Assembly (NCBI GenBank): GCA_963816435.1
Contig: CAWFKS010000007.1
Location: forward strand, 62,001 to 126,000
Origin: CAWFKS01 sp963816435
Lineage (GTDB): Bacteria; Pseudomonadota; Alphaproteobacteria; Rhizobiales; Rhizobiaceae
DNA length: 64,000 nt
Reading direction: 5' to 3'
The position numbers and the translations under genes were made by a program. Shown piece by piece: positions 8,244 to 17,926 of the stretch. Within the stretch, counting starts at the first letter, position 1. Every line of letters starts with the position of its first letter. Below the pieces are notes generated by a model, which saw nothing but the letters and a program-made list of their open reading frames with translations, was not told the origin of the DNA and searched no databases.

Positions 8244-9076
8244 TCGCCGGCGGGCGAGGCGTCGGCACGGTCGCGGTGTAACGCGGCGGTGAGGCAGCGC
8301 GCACCAGCCCACCGGCGTGGACAGCCGCGCGGCTCCGTCATCGTCCAACCCCTTGTTCCTGCTGCACTACTCCCCATTTCCCACTCCCTCATTTGTCCCC
8401 GTCGTCTCCGCCTCGCTTATCCTTCGCCCATACCGCCGCGCGGGAAACGGGTGTGCACACCGAACATCCGGGCGGCGGGACGGTACCGGATCGGCCGCGC
8501 GCGGTGGCGCGGCTTCGCAGAGCGTTAGGTCCGGGCCCTGCCGACGGCTTGCGGGGGCTGACCCCTCCGCTCCCGGACGCGGGGCAGGATGCCGGACGGG
8601 CGGCCGCAAGGTCGCACGAATTAGAATAGATGAGCGTCCGAACGGCCGCCCGTCTTCCCCACGCGGGCTCGCATCGACGAGCCTCAGCGACAGCGCCGCA
8701 GCGAAGGATCGCGCAGCGATCCCTCATGGCGAGCTTGTCGAACCGCGAGGCGCGGGTTCTTTGACAATGGCCAGACGGCTGAGCAAAGCCGGGCGTGGCG
8801 ATGAAGATGTATGCGCGAAGGCGGATGCCGCGCGCCCTATCTCTCCCCTTGCGGGAGAAGGTAGATCGGTGCTCAGCGTCGAGACGGATGCGGGGTGTTG
8901 GCCGGGCGGCGCCCTTCAGTACCCCTCACGCGGATTGCCGCCTCTCCGCTGACGGGCTTCGGAGCAAGCCGACCTCTCCCGCAAGGGGCGAGGTAAGGGC
9001 GCAAACGACCCCACTCTCCGATCCGGACTTCGCGCGGCTCGACACCTCTCCCTCGAAGGGGCGAGGAAAGGCGTCC
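8244..9076. other. Gene-poor interval with small palindromes
   Basis: I find no convincing gene in these 833 bases; frames on both strands lack family-like sequence and start signals. The interval holds three related short palindromes, CTCTCCCCTTGCGGGAGA (8841-8858), CCTCTCCCGCAAGGGGCGAGG (8973-8993, shown in two parts: CCTCTCCCGC and AAGGGGCGAGG) and CCTCTCCCTCGAAGGGGCGAGG in the same pattern (9045-9066). It probably represents decayed DNA carrying small dispersed elements. Confidence 0.5.
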
Positions 9077-9827
9077 TCACTTCTTGCGGTTCATGAAGGC
9101 GACGAAGGCCTCGCGCGCCTCGTCGGATTTCAGCCGGTTGCGGAAATGGCTGGCTTCCTCGTGGATGCGCCGGATCAGCGCGTCGCGCGAGCCGATCATC
9201 AGGTCGCGGGAAATCCGCAGCGCCTCCGGCGGCTTGGCCGCCAGCCGCTCGGCGGCGGCGAACACCGCCTCCTCCAGCGCGTCCTCGGCCACGACTTCAT
9301 GGACGAGGCCGGCCTCGCGGGCGCGCTCGGCCGAAAACCCCTCGCCCAGCGCCAGCATGGCGAAGGCGCGCTGGTGGCCCATGAGCGCCGGCGCCACCAG
9401 GCTGGAGCCGAATTCCGGCACCAGGCCGAGATCGACGAAGGGGGTGCGGAATTCCGATCGCGGCGTGGCGAAGGTGAGGTCGCAGTGGAACTGCAAGCGT
9501 CGTGCCGATCCCCACGGCGATGCCGTCGACGCCGGAAATCACCGGCTTGTGGGCGTCGACCAGCGCCAGCATGAAGTCGTAGACCTCGGTGCCGCCCTCC
9601 CCGCCCGTGGCGATCGCCAGGAAGTCGGCGAGGTCGTTGCCGGCGGTGAAGGCGCCGGGCGAGCCCAGGAGCACGGTGACGCGCACCGCCTCGTCGGCCT
9701 CGCCGGCGGCGACCGCCTCGGCCATGGCGGCATACATGGCCCTGGTCAGCGCGTTCTTCTTGTCGGGCCGGTTCATGCGGATGACCTGCGCGGCCCCGCG
9801 ACGCTCGACGGTGATGTGGTCGCTCAT
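9077..9827 (-). CDS. Enoyl-CoA hydratase/isomerase family protein (one frameshift)
   Basis: Crotonase-family proteins hydrate or isomerise enoyl-CoA thioesters. The N-terminal part (MSDHITVERRGAAQVIRMNR) shows the family pattern PDKKNALT and SPGAFTAGNDLADF, the first oxyanion-hole region. Near 9495 an extra T (CGCTTGCAG) breaks the frame just after GVDGIAVGIGTT. The next frame continues as LQFHCDLTFATPRSEFRTPF and ends MNRKK, for about 250 residues, a usual length. It follows the acyl-CoA dehydrogenase gene by 22 bp on the same strand, which suggests a beta-oxidation pair. Confidence 0.85.
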
Positions 9828-9849
9828 GTCGTCCTCCGTTTACCCGAGG

Positions 9850-11618
9850 CTAGGCGAGTTCGGCCGCGGCGAGGCTCTCGGCGCCCTCGACCACCCGATC
9901 CCTTAGCGCGGCGCATTCGCCGACCAGGTTCTCGGCGAAGAACCGGCAGAGACCGATGCGCGCCGCATCGCCGCCGGCAAGGGCGCCACGCGCCAGGTAG
10001 GCGCCGCCGGCCGCCAGCCCGAACAGCCGCAGATAGGGCGTGGCGCCGGCAAGTGCAGAGGCCTGGTCGCCGTCGGCGAGCCATTTCAGCATTTGCGCGG
10101 TGGCCGCGTCGAGATCGTCGAGGGCGGCGGCGATGCGGTCGGCCGAGCGGCCGAAGCCGGGATTGTTGGAGGCGCGCAGAGCCTCGACGTCGTCCCGCAG
10201 TTCGCCGACATAGGCCGCCACCGCGTCGCCGCCCGACAGCGGCAGCTTGCGGGTGACGAGGTCGATCGCCTGGATGCCGTTGGTGCCCTCGTAGATCGGC
10301 GCGATGCGCGCGTCGCGGTAGAGGCTGGCCGCACCGGTCTCCTCGATGAAGCCCATGCCGCCGTGCACCTGCACGCCAAGCGAGGCGGCCTCGACGCCGA
10401 CATCGGTGGAAAACGCCTTGGCGACGGGGGTGAGCAGGTTGGCGCGCTCCTGCCAGCCCTTGGCGGCGTCGCCGTCGGAGACGCGCGCCATGTCGATGGC
10501 GTGCGCGCAGGAATAGGAGATGGCGCGCGCGGCAGCCGTCAGCGCCTTCATGGTGGCGAGCATGCGGCGCACGTCCGGGTGCCTGACGATCGGGCTCATG
10601 CCCTCGCCCGTGTTCGCCCGGCGCCTTGCCCTGGCGGCGCTCCTCGGCATAGGCCAGCGCCTTCTGGTAGGCCGTCTCGGCCACCGCGACGCCCTGCATG
10701 CCGACGGCCAGCCTGGCGTTGTTCATCATCGTGAACATGCAGGCGAGCCCGCGATTTTCTTCCCCGACCAGCCAGCCGATGGCGCCCGGTTCGCGGTCCT
10801 TCACGAAGCCGTCGCCATAGACCATGACGCAGGTCGGCGAGGCGTGGATGCCGAGCTTCTCCTCGAGCGAGGCACAGAACAGATCGTTGCGCGCGCCGGG
10901 CGTGCCGTCGGCGTTCGGCAGGAACTTCGGCACCAGGAACAGCGAGATGCCGCGCGTTCCGGGCGGTGCGTCGGGCAGGCGCGCCAGCACCAGGTGCACG
11001 ATGTTGTCGGTGAAGTCGTGCTCGCCGTAGGTGATGAATATCTTCTGGCCGAAGATGCGGTAGGTGCCGTCGTCCGCCCGCTCGGCGCGGGTGCGCAGCG
11101 CGCCGAGGTCGGAGCCGGCCTGCGGCTCGGTCAGGTTCATCGTGCCCATCCACTCGCCGGTGACGAGCTTTTCCAGATAGGTCGCCTTGAGCTCGTCGGA
11201 GGCGTGCTTGTCGATCGCCTCGACCGCGCCCATGGTCAGCGTCGGCCCGACGCCGAAGGCCATGGAGGCGGAGTTCCACATTTCGAGCGCTGCCACCGAC
11301 ATCATCGTCGGCAGGCCCTGCCCGCCGAAATCCTCGGGACCGGCGAGCGCGTTCCAGCCGCCCTCGCACCAGCGCTTGTACATGTCCTTCCAGCCGGGCG
11401 GCATGGTGACGGCGCGCGTCCTTCAGCACCGCGCCGGTCTCGTCGCCGATCTTGTGCAGCGGCGCGATCTCGTCGGTGGCGAAGCGGCCGGCCTCCTCCA
11501 GGATGGCGTCGACCAGATCCTCGGAAAGATCGCCGAGCTGCGCCCCCTCGAGCGCCTTCTTCATGCCCGCGACATGCTTCAGCGTGTGGGCGATTTCGGC
11601 TACCGGCGCCTTGTACAT
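9850..11618 (-). CDS. Acyl-CoA dehydrogenase with C-terminal extension (two frameshifts)
   Basis: This flavoprotein family oxidises acyl-CoA to enoyl-CoA. ATG at 11618 gives MYKAPVAEIAHTLKHVAGM. The middle contains MNLTEPQAGSDLGALRTRA and IFGQKIFITYGEHD, the FAD-binding region, and the C-terminal half has VHGGMGFIEETGAASLYRD and RIAPIYEGTNGIQAIDLV. Extra bases near 11408 (VLKDA/MPPGW) and 10630 split the frame. The restored length of about 588 fits the larger subgroup with an extra C-terminal domain (DmdC-like); substrate specificity is unclear. It is followed by the enoyl-CoA hydratase gene. Confidence 0.85.
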
Positions 11619-11733
11619 TGCTGTTCGATCCTCGTCTGGAACCACTATCCGCCGGCATCTGGCATCGGCCGGCGCTGCGCGCGAGCGCTATGTGACCTTG
11701 ACGTTCACGTCAACGCGAGCGGACGGCATCGCT

Positions 11734-13022
11734 TCAACCGCGCTCGCGCTCGACCGCGCGCCAGCCGATGTCGCGGCGGCAGAAGCCGCCCGGCCAGTCG
11801 ATGCGGTCGACGGCCGCATAGGCGCGGTCGCGCGCCTCGGTCGACGGTCTCGCCGAGCGCGGTGACGTTGAGCACGCGGCCGCCGGCGGCGACCAGCCTG
11901 CCGTCCTCGCGCGCCGTGCCGGCGTGGAAGATCTGGACGCCGTCGACCGCCGCGGCCTCATCGAGGCCGCGGATTTCCGAGCCTGTCTCCGGCCTGCCCG
12001 GATAGCCGTTCGCCGCCATCACCACCGTCAGCGCCGCCTCGTCGCGCCAGCGCACCGAGACGTGGCCGAGCTGGCCGTCGGCCGCCGCCTTCAGCAGCGC
12101 CAGCAGGTCGTCCTTGAGCCGCATCATCAGCACCTGGCATTCGGGATCGCCGAAGCGGACATTGTATTCGATCAGCTTCGGGCCCTGTGCGGTGATCATC
12201 AGCCCGACGAACAGCACGCCGGAAAACGGCGCAGCCGAGCTCGGCCATGCCGCGCATCGTCGGCTCGACGATCTCGGCCATGACGCGGCTCACCATCGCC
12301 TCGTCCATGACGGGCGCCGGCGAATAGGCGCCCATGCCGCCGGTGTTCGGGCCCGGTGTCGCCCTCGCCGACGCGCTTGTGGTCCTGCGCCGTGCCGAAG
12401 GGCAGCGCGGTGGTGCCGTCGCACAGGCAGAAGAAGCTCGCCTCCTCGCCCTCCAGGAATTCCTCGACGACCACTTCGGCGCCGGCCGCGCCGAAGGCGC
12501 CGTCGAAGCAGGCGTCGACGGCAGCGAGCGCCTCCTCGAGCGTCGGTGGCCACGGTGACGCCCTTGCCGGCGGCGAGGCCGTCCGCCTTGACGACGATCG
12601 GCGCGCCCTTCTCGCGGACGTAGGCCTTGGCGCCGTCGGCGCGTCGGCGAAGCGGCCGATAGGCCGCCGTCGGGATGCCGAACCGGGCGCACAGATCCTT
12701 GGTGAAGCCCTTGGAGCCCTCGAGCCGCGCCGCGGCTTTCGAAGGGCCGAACACGCCGATGCCTCGGCCGCGCAGCGCGTCGGCGAGCCCGGCGACCAGC
12801 GGCGCCTCGGGCCCGACCACAACGAGATCGATCGCGTTGTCACGGCAGAAGGCGCACAACAGCCTGCGTGGTCGGCTGACGTCGAGCGCCGACGCAGTCG
12901 GCATGCTCGGCGATGCCGGGATTGCCCGGCGCGGCAAAGAGCTTCGTCAGCATCGGCGAGGCCGCGATCTTCCAGGCAAGCGCGTGCTCGCGCCCGCCGG
13001 CGCCGATGAGAAGGACGTTCAT
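11734..13022 (-). CDS. purD: Phosphoribosylamine-glycine ligase (at least five frameshifts)
   Basis: PurD joins phosphoribosylamine and glycine with ATP in purine synthesis. It starts MNVLLIGAGGREHALAWKIA at 13022. Family blocks follow in shifting frames: LVVVGPEAPLVAGLAD, VKADGLAAGKGVTVA, VVVEEFLEGEEASFF, NTGGMGAYSPAP, LIEYNVRFGDPECQ and the end DIGWRAVERERG. Frame changes occur near 12890, 12550, 12355, 12225 and 11850; at 12355 GGGCCCG appears in place of an expected GGGCCG. The total of 1289 bases equals a normal purD, so the breaks are probably sequence errors rather than decay. It is divergent from ubiA. Confidence 0.88.
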
Positions 13023-13155
13023 GCCAGGCAGCCTCCGGTTACGGAACTGACACGGGGCTAGGCGGCGGTGCCCGGACGGTCAAGCCGCGATGGAAGCCAA
13101 CGGGCAACAATTCACCTCATTGACGAGCGGCGGCTCTGCTGCCACTCCGTTCGCC

Positions 13156-14140
13156 ATGGAAACGATCCAGACACGCGGCAGCCAGGGGCGGGTCGCCGAC
13201 GCGCCGTCGGGACACTGGGTCTACCGCGCCCTGCCCCGCGCCCTGTGGCCCTACGCGCAGCTTGCCCGCTGGGACCGGCCGATCGGCTGGTGGCTGCTGC
13301 TGTGGCCATGCTGGTGGTCGGCGGCGCTGGCTGCGACGGCAGGCGCAAGGCCGGGGCTTGCCTTCGGCGAGGCGCTGCCTTCGCTGTGGCACCTCGTCCT
13401 GTTCCTCGTCGGCGCCATGGCCATGCGGGGCGCCGGCTGCACCTACAACGACATCGTCGACGAGGACATCGACGCCGGCGTCGAGCGCACGCGTTCCCGC
13501 CCGCTGCCCTCGGGCCAGGTGAGCCGCAGGCAGGCCTGGACGTTCCTGCTCGGTGCAGGCGCTGGTCGGGCTGGTCGTGCTTCTCCAGTTCAACCGCTTC
13601 GCGATCGTCGCTCGGCGTCGCCTCGCTGGCCGTGGTGGCGATCTATCCGTTCACGAAGAGATTCACCGACTGGCCGCAACTCGTTCTGGGGCTTGCCTTT
13701 TCCTGGGGCGCGCTGGATGGGCTGGGCAGCGCATTTCGGCAGCCTGTCGGCTGTCGCCGGCGCTGCTCTATCTCGGCTCGATCCTGTGGGTGATCGGCTA
13801 CGACACGATCTATGCCCACCAGGACAAGGAGGACGACGCGCTGGTCGGCGTGCGCTCCACCGCGCGGCTGTTCGGCGCGGCGACCGCCCGGTGGCTGGTC
13901 GGGCTCTACGGCGGCGCGCTGGTACTGTTTTGCCGCCGCCTTCGCAACGGCCGGCGGTGCCGGCCGCTCGCCTATGTCGGCCTGGCCGCCGCCGCCGTCC
14001 ACATGGCCTACCAGATCAGCAGGCTCGACATCGACGATCCCGACCAGTGCCTGAAGCTGTTCCAGTCGAACAAGGTGCTGGGCTGGCTGATCTTCGGCGG
14101 TCTGCTTGCAGGCGGCGCGTGGGCGGCGCTTTCAGCCTGA
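13156..14140 (+). CDS. ubiA: 4-hydroxybenzoate polyprenyltransferase (several frameshifts)
   Basis: UbiA attaches the polyprenyl chain to 4-hydroxybenzoate in ubiquinone synthesis at the inner membrane. From ATG at 13156 the protein reads through YAQLARWDRPIGWWLLLWP and the first Asp-rich motif NDIVDEDIDAGVERTRSRPL. The second Asp motif, GYDTIYAHQDKEDD, appears after frame changes near 13560, 13610, 13725 and 13765; another is near 13930. The end LDIDDPDQCLKLFQSNKVLG is typical. The span equals about 327 codons, normal for the family. The 3' end overlaps that of the convergent oxidoreductase gene by 9 bp. Confidence 0.87.
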
Positions 14141-15103
14141 CGCCCGATCCCCGACCGAAATGACAACACGCCGGCCGCCTTCGGGCTCCGCCCAGGCTTC
14201 GGAGATCGCAGCCAGCGGGGCCGTCCTGGTGGCAATGCGCAGGCCCGCCGGAACGGTGGCGTGCAGCACACCGGCGATGGCGTGGATCATCCGGTCGAGC
14301 GGGATGCTGCCGATACCGCTTCCCATCAGTTCGATTGCCGAGGACCGCAAGACCGCACTCGGCAGGTCGATGTCCGATCCCGAGACAGACCCGACCTGGA
14401 TGAAGCGGATCGGCCGCGCCTCCGGTCCTGCCTTTGCACCTGATATCAGCGCGGTGCGGGCGCTCGGCCCCCAGAGATAGTCGACGACGACGTCGATACC
14501 GACGGCGAATTCCGGCTTGAGGCGGTCTTCCAGCGCGTCGTCGTCGCCGTCGAGCCGGATGGTGACGTCGGCGCCCAGGTCCGCCAGTTCGGCCAGCGAC
14601 GTGGCGTTGCGGCCGGTGGCGATCACCCTGCCGGCGCCGAGATGTCTGGCGATCTGCACCGCGAGCCGCCCGGCCGCGCCGGTGGCGCCGTTGACGAGCA
14701 CCGTTTCGCCCGGTGCCAGCTTCGCGCGTTCGGTCAACGCCGCCCATGACGACATGCCGGGATTGGCGATCGCCGCCGCCGTCACGTCGTCGAGATCGTC
14801 CGGGAGTTCAACGAGACGGCGCCCGTCGACGACGGTCCGCTCGGCCATGGCGCCGAAGGGCGCGCGCGGCATCACGAAATAGACCCGGCGACCGTCCTCC
14901 AGCCGTCCCACCCCGTCGATGCCCGGAACGAAGGGGAAATTCCCGGACGAGCTGTAGTGGCTGCCGGAAGCGCGCGAGCGCGTCACCTGGCTGATCGCGG
15001 CGGCCGAGACATGAACCAGCTTCTCGCCGTCTTGCGCTTCGGGTTCGGCGAATTCGCCATGGAACGGCGGTTCTCCCGCCGCGCGAACGATTGCCGCCTT
15101 CAT
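14132..15103 (-). CDS. Zinc-type alcohol dehydrogenase/quinone oxidoreductase family protein
   Basis: The protein is a medium-chain dehydrogenase/reductase: an N-terminal GroES-like half (PFVPGIDGVGRLEDG) followed by an NADPH-binding Rossmann motif GATGAAGRLAVQIARHLGAG. No structural-zinc cysteine cluster is visible, pointing to the quinone oxidoreductase subgroup. I chose ATG at 15103 because AAAGGGG lies eight bases upstream; a start at 15124 is possible. It is divergent from a MarR regulator with paired operator-like sites between them, so it is probably the regulated target. The substrate is unknown. Confidence 0.8.
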   Translation of the reverse strand: MKAAIVRAAGEPPFHGEFAEPEAQDGEKLVHVSAAAISQVTRSRASGSHYSSSGNFPFVPGIDGVGRLEDGRRVYFVMPRAPFGAMAERTVVDGRRLVELPDDLDDVTAAAIANPGMSSWAALTERAKLAPGETVLVNGATGAAGRLAVQIARHLGAGRVIATGRNATSLAELADLGADVTIRLDGDDDALEDRLKPEFAVGIDVVVDYLWGPSARTALISGAKAGPEARPIRFIQVGSVSGSDIDLPSAVLRSSAIELMGSGIGSIPLDRMIHAIAGVLHATVPAGLRIATRTAPLAAISEAWAEPEGGRRVVISVGDRASG

Positions 15104-15133
15104 CCGGTGCACCCCTTTCATCATCGAAATTTG

Positions 15134-15195
15134 TGTGTATTTTGCACATAATAGGAGTTCGACATGACGTCAATGAAAAATGTGCAAAATACACA
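15134..15195. promoter_or_regulatory. Paired inverted operator-like sites at the MarR/oxidoreductase divergence
   Basis: TGTGTATTTTGCACA (15134-15148) and TGTGCAAAATACACA (15181-15195) are exact reverse complements of each other, with centres 47 bp apart. Each is itself close to palindromic (TGTG...CACA). The first lies between the divergent genes; the second lies within the first codons of the MarR gene if it starts at 15164. The context (MarR beside a divergent enzyme) suggests binding sites for the MarR protein and autoregulation. Binding is inferred from position and symmetry. Confidence 0.65.
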
Positions 15196-15694
15196 TATGA
15201 GCGCGCGACTGCGCGAGCTTCACGCCGCGTTGCTCGACATTGTCAGCGTCATGAACCAGCCGCAGCGCGACGAGATATTGCTGAAGGCAGCCGACGTCTC
15301 GCTCGAGCGGGCGTTGTTCCCGCTGCTCGTCGGCATCGATCGCTTCGGGCCGGTTGGCGTGGTCGAGCTCGCAGACCGCGTCGGACGCGACTACACCACG
15401 GTGAGCCGCCAAGTTGCAAAGCTGGAGAAGCTGGGGCTGGTGGAGCGACGGGAAGGCGCGGCCGACAGGCGTGTCCGCGAGGCGGTGGTGACGGCGGCCG
15501 GCAAGGCACTCAACGATCGCATCGATGCCGCCCGCGAACAGCTCGGCCGGGCAGTATTCGAGAACTGGAAGCCGAACGACCTCGACGAGCTGGCGCGGCT
15601 GATGCGCAAGTTCGCCGACGCGCTGCGGGAAGGCCCGGCAGAGCGCGGCGGCGAAGTCTCGCAAGAAGGCGGAGGCCTTACTGCCGGGCGATGA
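15164..15694 (+). CDS. MarR family transcriptional regulator
   Basis: The protein of about 176 residues has a winged helix-turn-helix: VVELADRVGRDYTTVSRQVAKLEKLGLV followed by the wing ERREGAADRRVREAVVT (given in parts), typical of MarR. AGGAG seven bases upstream supports ATG at 15164. A second ATG at 15197 directly after the downstream operator-like repeat would give MSARLRELHAALLD, an equally family-like start. It is divergent from the quinone oxidoreductase gene and likely controls it together with itself. The ligand is unknown. The 3' end overlaps the convergent DUF6101-type gene by 17 bp. Confidence 0.85.
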   Translation: MTSMKNVQNTHMSARLRELHAALLDIVSVMNQPQRDEILLKAADVSLERALFPLLVGIDRFGPVGVVELADRVGRDYTTVSRQVAKLEKLGLVERREGAADRRVREAVVTAAGKALNDRIDAAREQLGRAVFENWKPNDLDELARLMRKFADALREGPAERGGEVSQEGGGLTAGR

Positions 15695-16241
15695 TCTCCT
15701 CGCCCTCGACGACCAGCCGAAGGCCGAGATTGCCGGTCTTGCGACGGGCGAGGAAGCGCGGGCGGCGCGGCTGCGAGCTGGCGCGCTTGCGGCGCTGCCT
15801 GGTGGGTGCGGTCTTCACCTGGCCCAAGGATTCCTCCAGCGAACGCGCCACGCCGTCGGACTCCACCAGCAGCATCGGCAGGCGATAGGCTTCGGCCCAG
15901 GCGCGCCAGTCGGCGGCGACGTCGTCGAGGTCGTCGGCAACGAGCAGCGGCACGGTCAGCATCGGGTCGTGATGCATGAGTTCCAGCGTCACGGTGACAT
16001 TGCCGTCGCCGTCCTCGATGGCGCGCGCCGCGACGCCCTTGAAGACGTGCGCGGGCAGGATCAGCGTCACCGGCAGTCCGGACTTCTCCAGCGTGCGGCG
16101 CACGACGGCGCCGCGGCTGTCGATGGTGAAGTGGACCTCGCCGAATGAATCGCGGGTGGCGTGCGAAACGACTTGCGGCAGGCGGGACGGGTCGAGGCGC
16201 ATGTTGCTGCCCGCCCAGACCGGCTTGAGGCTGGTGTTCAT
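15678..16241 (-). CDS. Conserved Rhizobiales protein, DUF6101-like
   Basis: The 187-residue protein begins MNTSLKPVWAGSNMRLDPSR. It has no signal peptide or membrane segment. The centre is acidic (LLVADDLDDVAADWRAWAEAY) and the C-terminus basic (TRQRRKRASSQPRRPRFLARR), ending EGEEIIARQ. The LDPSRLPQ start and overall layout resemble DUF6101 proteins of Rhizobiales, but I hold that family name with moderate confidence. Function is unknown. Two hairpins lie just upstream of the start. Confidence 0.6.
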   Translation of the reverse strand: MNTSLKPVWAGSNMRLDPSRLPQVVSHATRDSFGEVHFTIDSRGAVVRRTLEKSGLPVTLILPAHVFKGVAARAIEDGDGNVTVTLELMHHDPMLTVPLLVADDLDDVAADWRAWAEAYRLPMLLVESDGVARSLEESLGQVKTAPTRQRRKRASSQPRRPRFLARRKTGNLGLRLVVEGEEIIARQ

Positions 16242-16265
16242 GTTCGACGTCTTCCTGTTTCTCCT

Positions 16266-16307
16266 GAGAGCCGGTTTTCCGGTTCTCTCCGGGCCGGTGT
16301 TCCGGCC
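16266..16307. promoter_or_regulatory. Two tandem hairpins in the leader of the DUF6101-like gene
   Basis: GAGAGCCGG (16266-16274) pairs with CCGGTTCTC (16279-16287) around a TTTT loop, with one wobble. GGCCGG (16292-16297) pairs with CCGGCC (16302-16307) around TGTT. They lie 25-66 bases upstream of the start at 16241 and would be in its 5' leader if transcription begins further out. A regulatory role is not demonstrated. Confidence 0.45.
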
Positions 16308-16486
16308 TCTTGTGTGTGGAAGACTAGCCGCGCTCCCTTACCGCCGGGCTTAGAAGTTCAGTTAAAATTTGCTGTTCCGGGGCTCGGTGACGGCGATGGT
16401 TACCGAATGGCGAACCGGACTTGGCCTGGCGGCGCCGCGTGCGTCCCGTTTTCGATCAAGGTGACTGAAGGCGCGCGAGGCGGCCC

Positions 16487-17916
16487 TCAGATCACCTTGC
16501 CGGGGTTCATGATGCCGGCGGGATCGAAAGCGGTCTTGACGCGCCGCATCAGCTCGATGCCAAGCGGCGGCGCGGTGGCCAGGAGCTCGTCGCGCTTCAG
16601 TTGCCCGATTCCGTGCTCGGCCGAGATCGACCCTTCGAGCGCACGCACCACCGCATGCACCGCGTCGTTCATGCTGCGGTAGAGCTTAGGAAGTCTGCCC
16701 GGTCGGCGCCTTCGGGCTGGGAGACGTTGTAGTGCAGGTTGCCGTCGCCCATGTGGCCGAAGCAGACGATGCGGGCGTCCGGCGCGACCTCTGCGACGGC
16801 CTTGCCGGCGCGGGCGATGAATTCCGGGATCGCGGCCACCGGCACCGAGATGTCGTGCTTGATGGAGGCGCCTTCCGGCTTCTGCGCGTCCGACATGGAT
16901 TCCCGCAGATGCCAGAACGCCTCCGCCTGCGCCAGGCTGGCGGCGATCGCGGCGTCCGCGACGAGGCCGCCCTCCCAGCCGGCCGCGAGCACCTGCTCGA
17001 CGAGCGCGCGCGCATCCTCGGCCGAACGGCCGGACGAGATCTCCATGAGCACCAGCCAGTCGTGCTCGCCCTGCAGCGGCGCGATGGCGCCCGGAATGTG
17101 CTTCAGCGTGAAATCGAGCGCCCGCTTCATGACGAGTTCGAAGGCCGTCAGCGCGCCGCCCGAAAGGTCGGAGGCGAGCGTGAACAGTTCCAGCGCCTTT
17201 TCCGGCGATTCGCACGCCGACCCAGGCGACCTCCCTGCCCTTCGGCTTCGGAAACAGCTTCAGCACCGCGGCGGTGATGATGCCGAGCGTGCCTTCCGCG
17301 CCGACGAACAGGTTCTTGAGATCGTAGCCGGTATTGTCCTTCTTCAGCTTGCGCAGATCGTCGAACACGCGACCGTCCGGCAGCACCACCTCGACGCCGA
17401 GGCAGAGCTCGCGCGCGTTGCCGTAGGCGAGAACGCCGGTGCCGCCGGCGTTGGACGACAGATTGCCGCCGATCTGGCAGCTGCCCTGCGAGCCCAGCGA
17501 CAGCGGAAACAGCCGGTCGGCCTCGTCGGCCGCGTCGCGAAGGGTCTGGAGCACCACGCCGGCTTCCGCGGTCACGGTGCCCGAGGCGATGTCGATTTCG
17601 CGGATGCGGTTCATGCGCGACATCGAGACGATGATCTCGTTGCCGCTCATGTGCGGGATCTGGCCGCCGACGAGCCCGGTGCCGCCGCCATACGGCACCA
17701 CCGGCGTTCCCGTCTCGGTGGCCAGCGCCAGGATGCGGCTCACCTCGTCCGTGCTGGCCGGCTTCAGCACGAGCTGCGTGCGGCCATGCCACAGGCCGCG
17801 CGGCTCGCTGAGATAGGGTGCGATGTCGCCTGGTCGCGCAACGCATGGTGCTCGCCGACGATCGCGGCGAAGCGGTCGAGCAGGTCGTCGGGAATCTTGT
17901 TCGAAGGCTGGTCCAT
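16487..17916 (-). CDS. FAD-binding oxidoreductase, GlcD/D-lactate dehydrogenase type (three frameshifts)
   Basis: Proteins of this family oxidise D-2-hydroxy acids with FAD. From ATG at 17916 (MDQPSNKIPDDLLDRFAAIV), restored frames give VVPYGGGTGLVGGQIP (FAD pyrophosphate loop), GSQGSCQIGGNLSSNAGG, KHDISVPVAAIPEF, CFGHMGDGNLHYNVS and the C-terminal SAEHGIGQLKRDEL. Frame changes occur near 17833, 17215 and 16692. The restored length of about 476 is normal. Substrate could be D-lactate, glycolate or D-2-hydroxyglutarate. It lies 10 bp from the sua5 stop on the same strand. Confidence 0.85.
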
Positions 17917-17926
17917 GGTCGCGAAA

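Noticed and set aside
8841..9066. CRISPR array
   Set aside because: The three short palindromes are irregularly spaced, differ from one another, and lack spacers of uniform length or cas genes.
11734..13022. purD as a pseudogene
   Set aside because: Total length and all family blocks remain, and an extra base in GGGCCCG explains a break. The same error type is seen in many other essential genes of this window, so sequence error is more likely.
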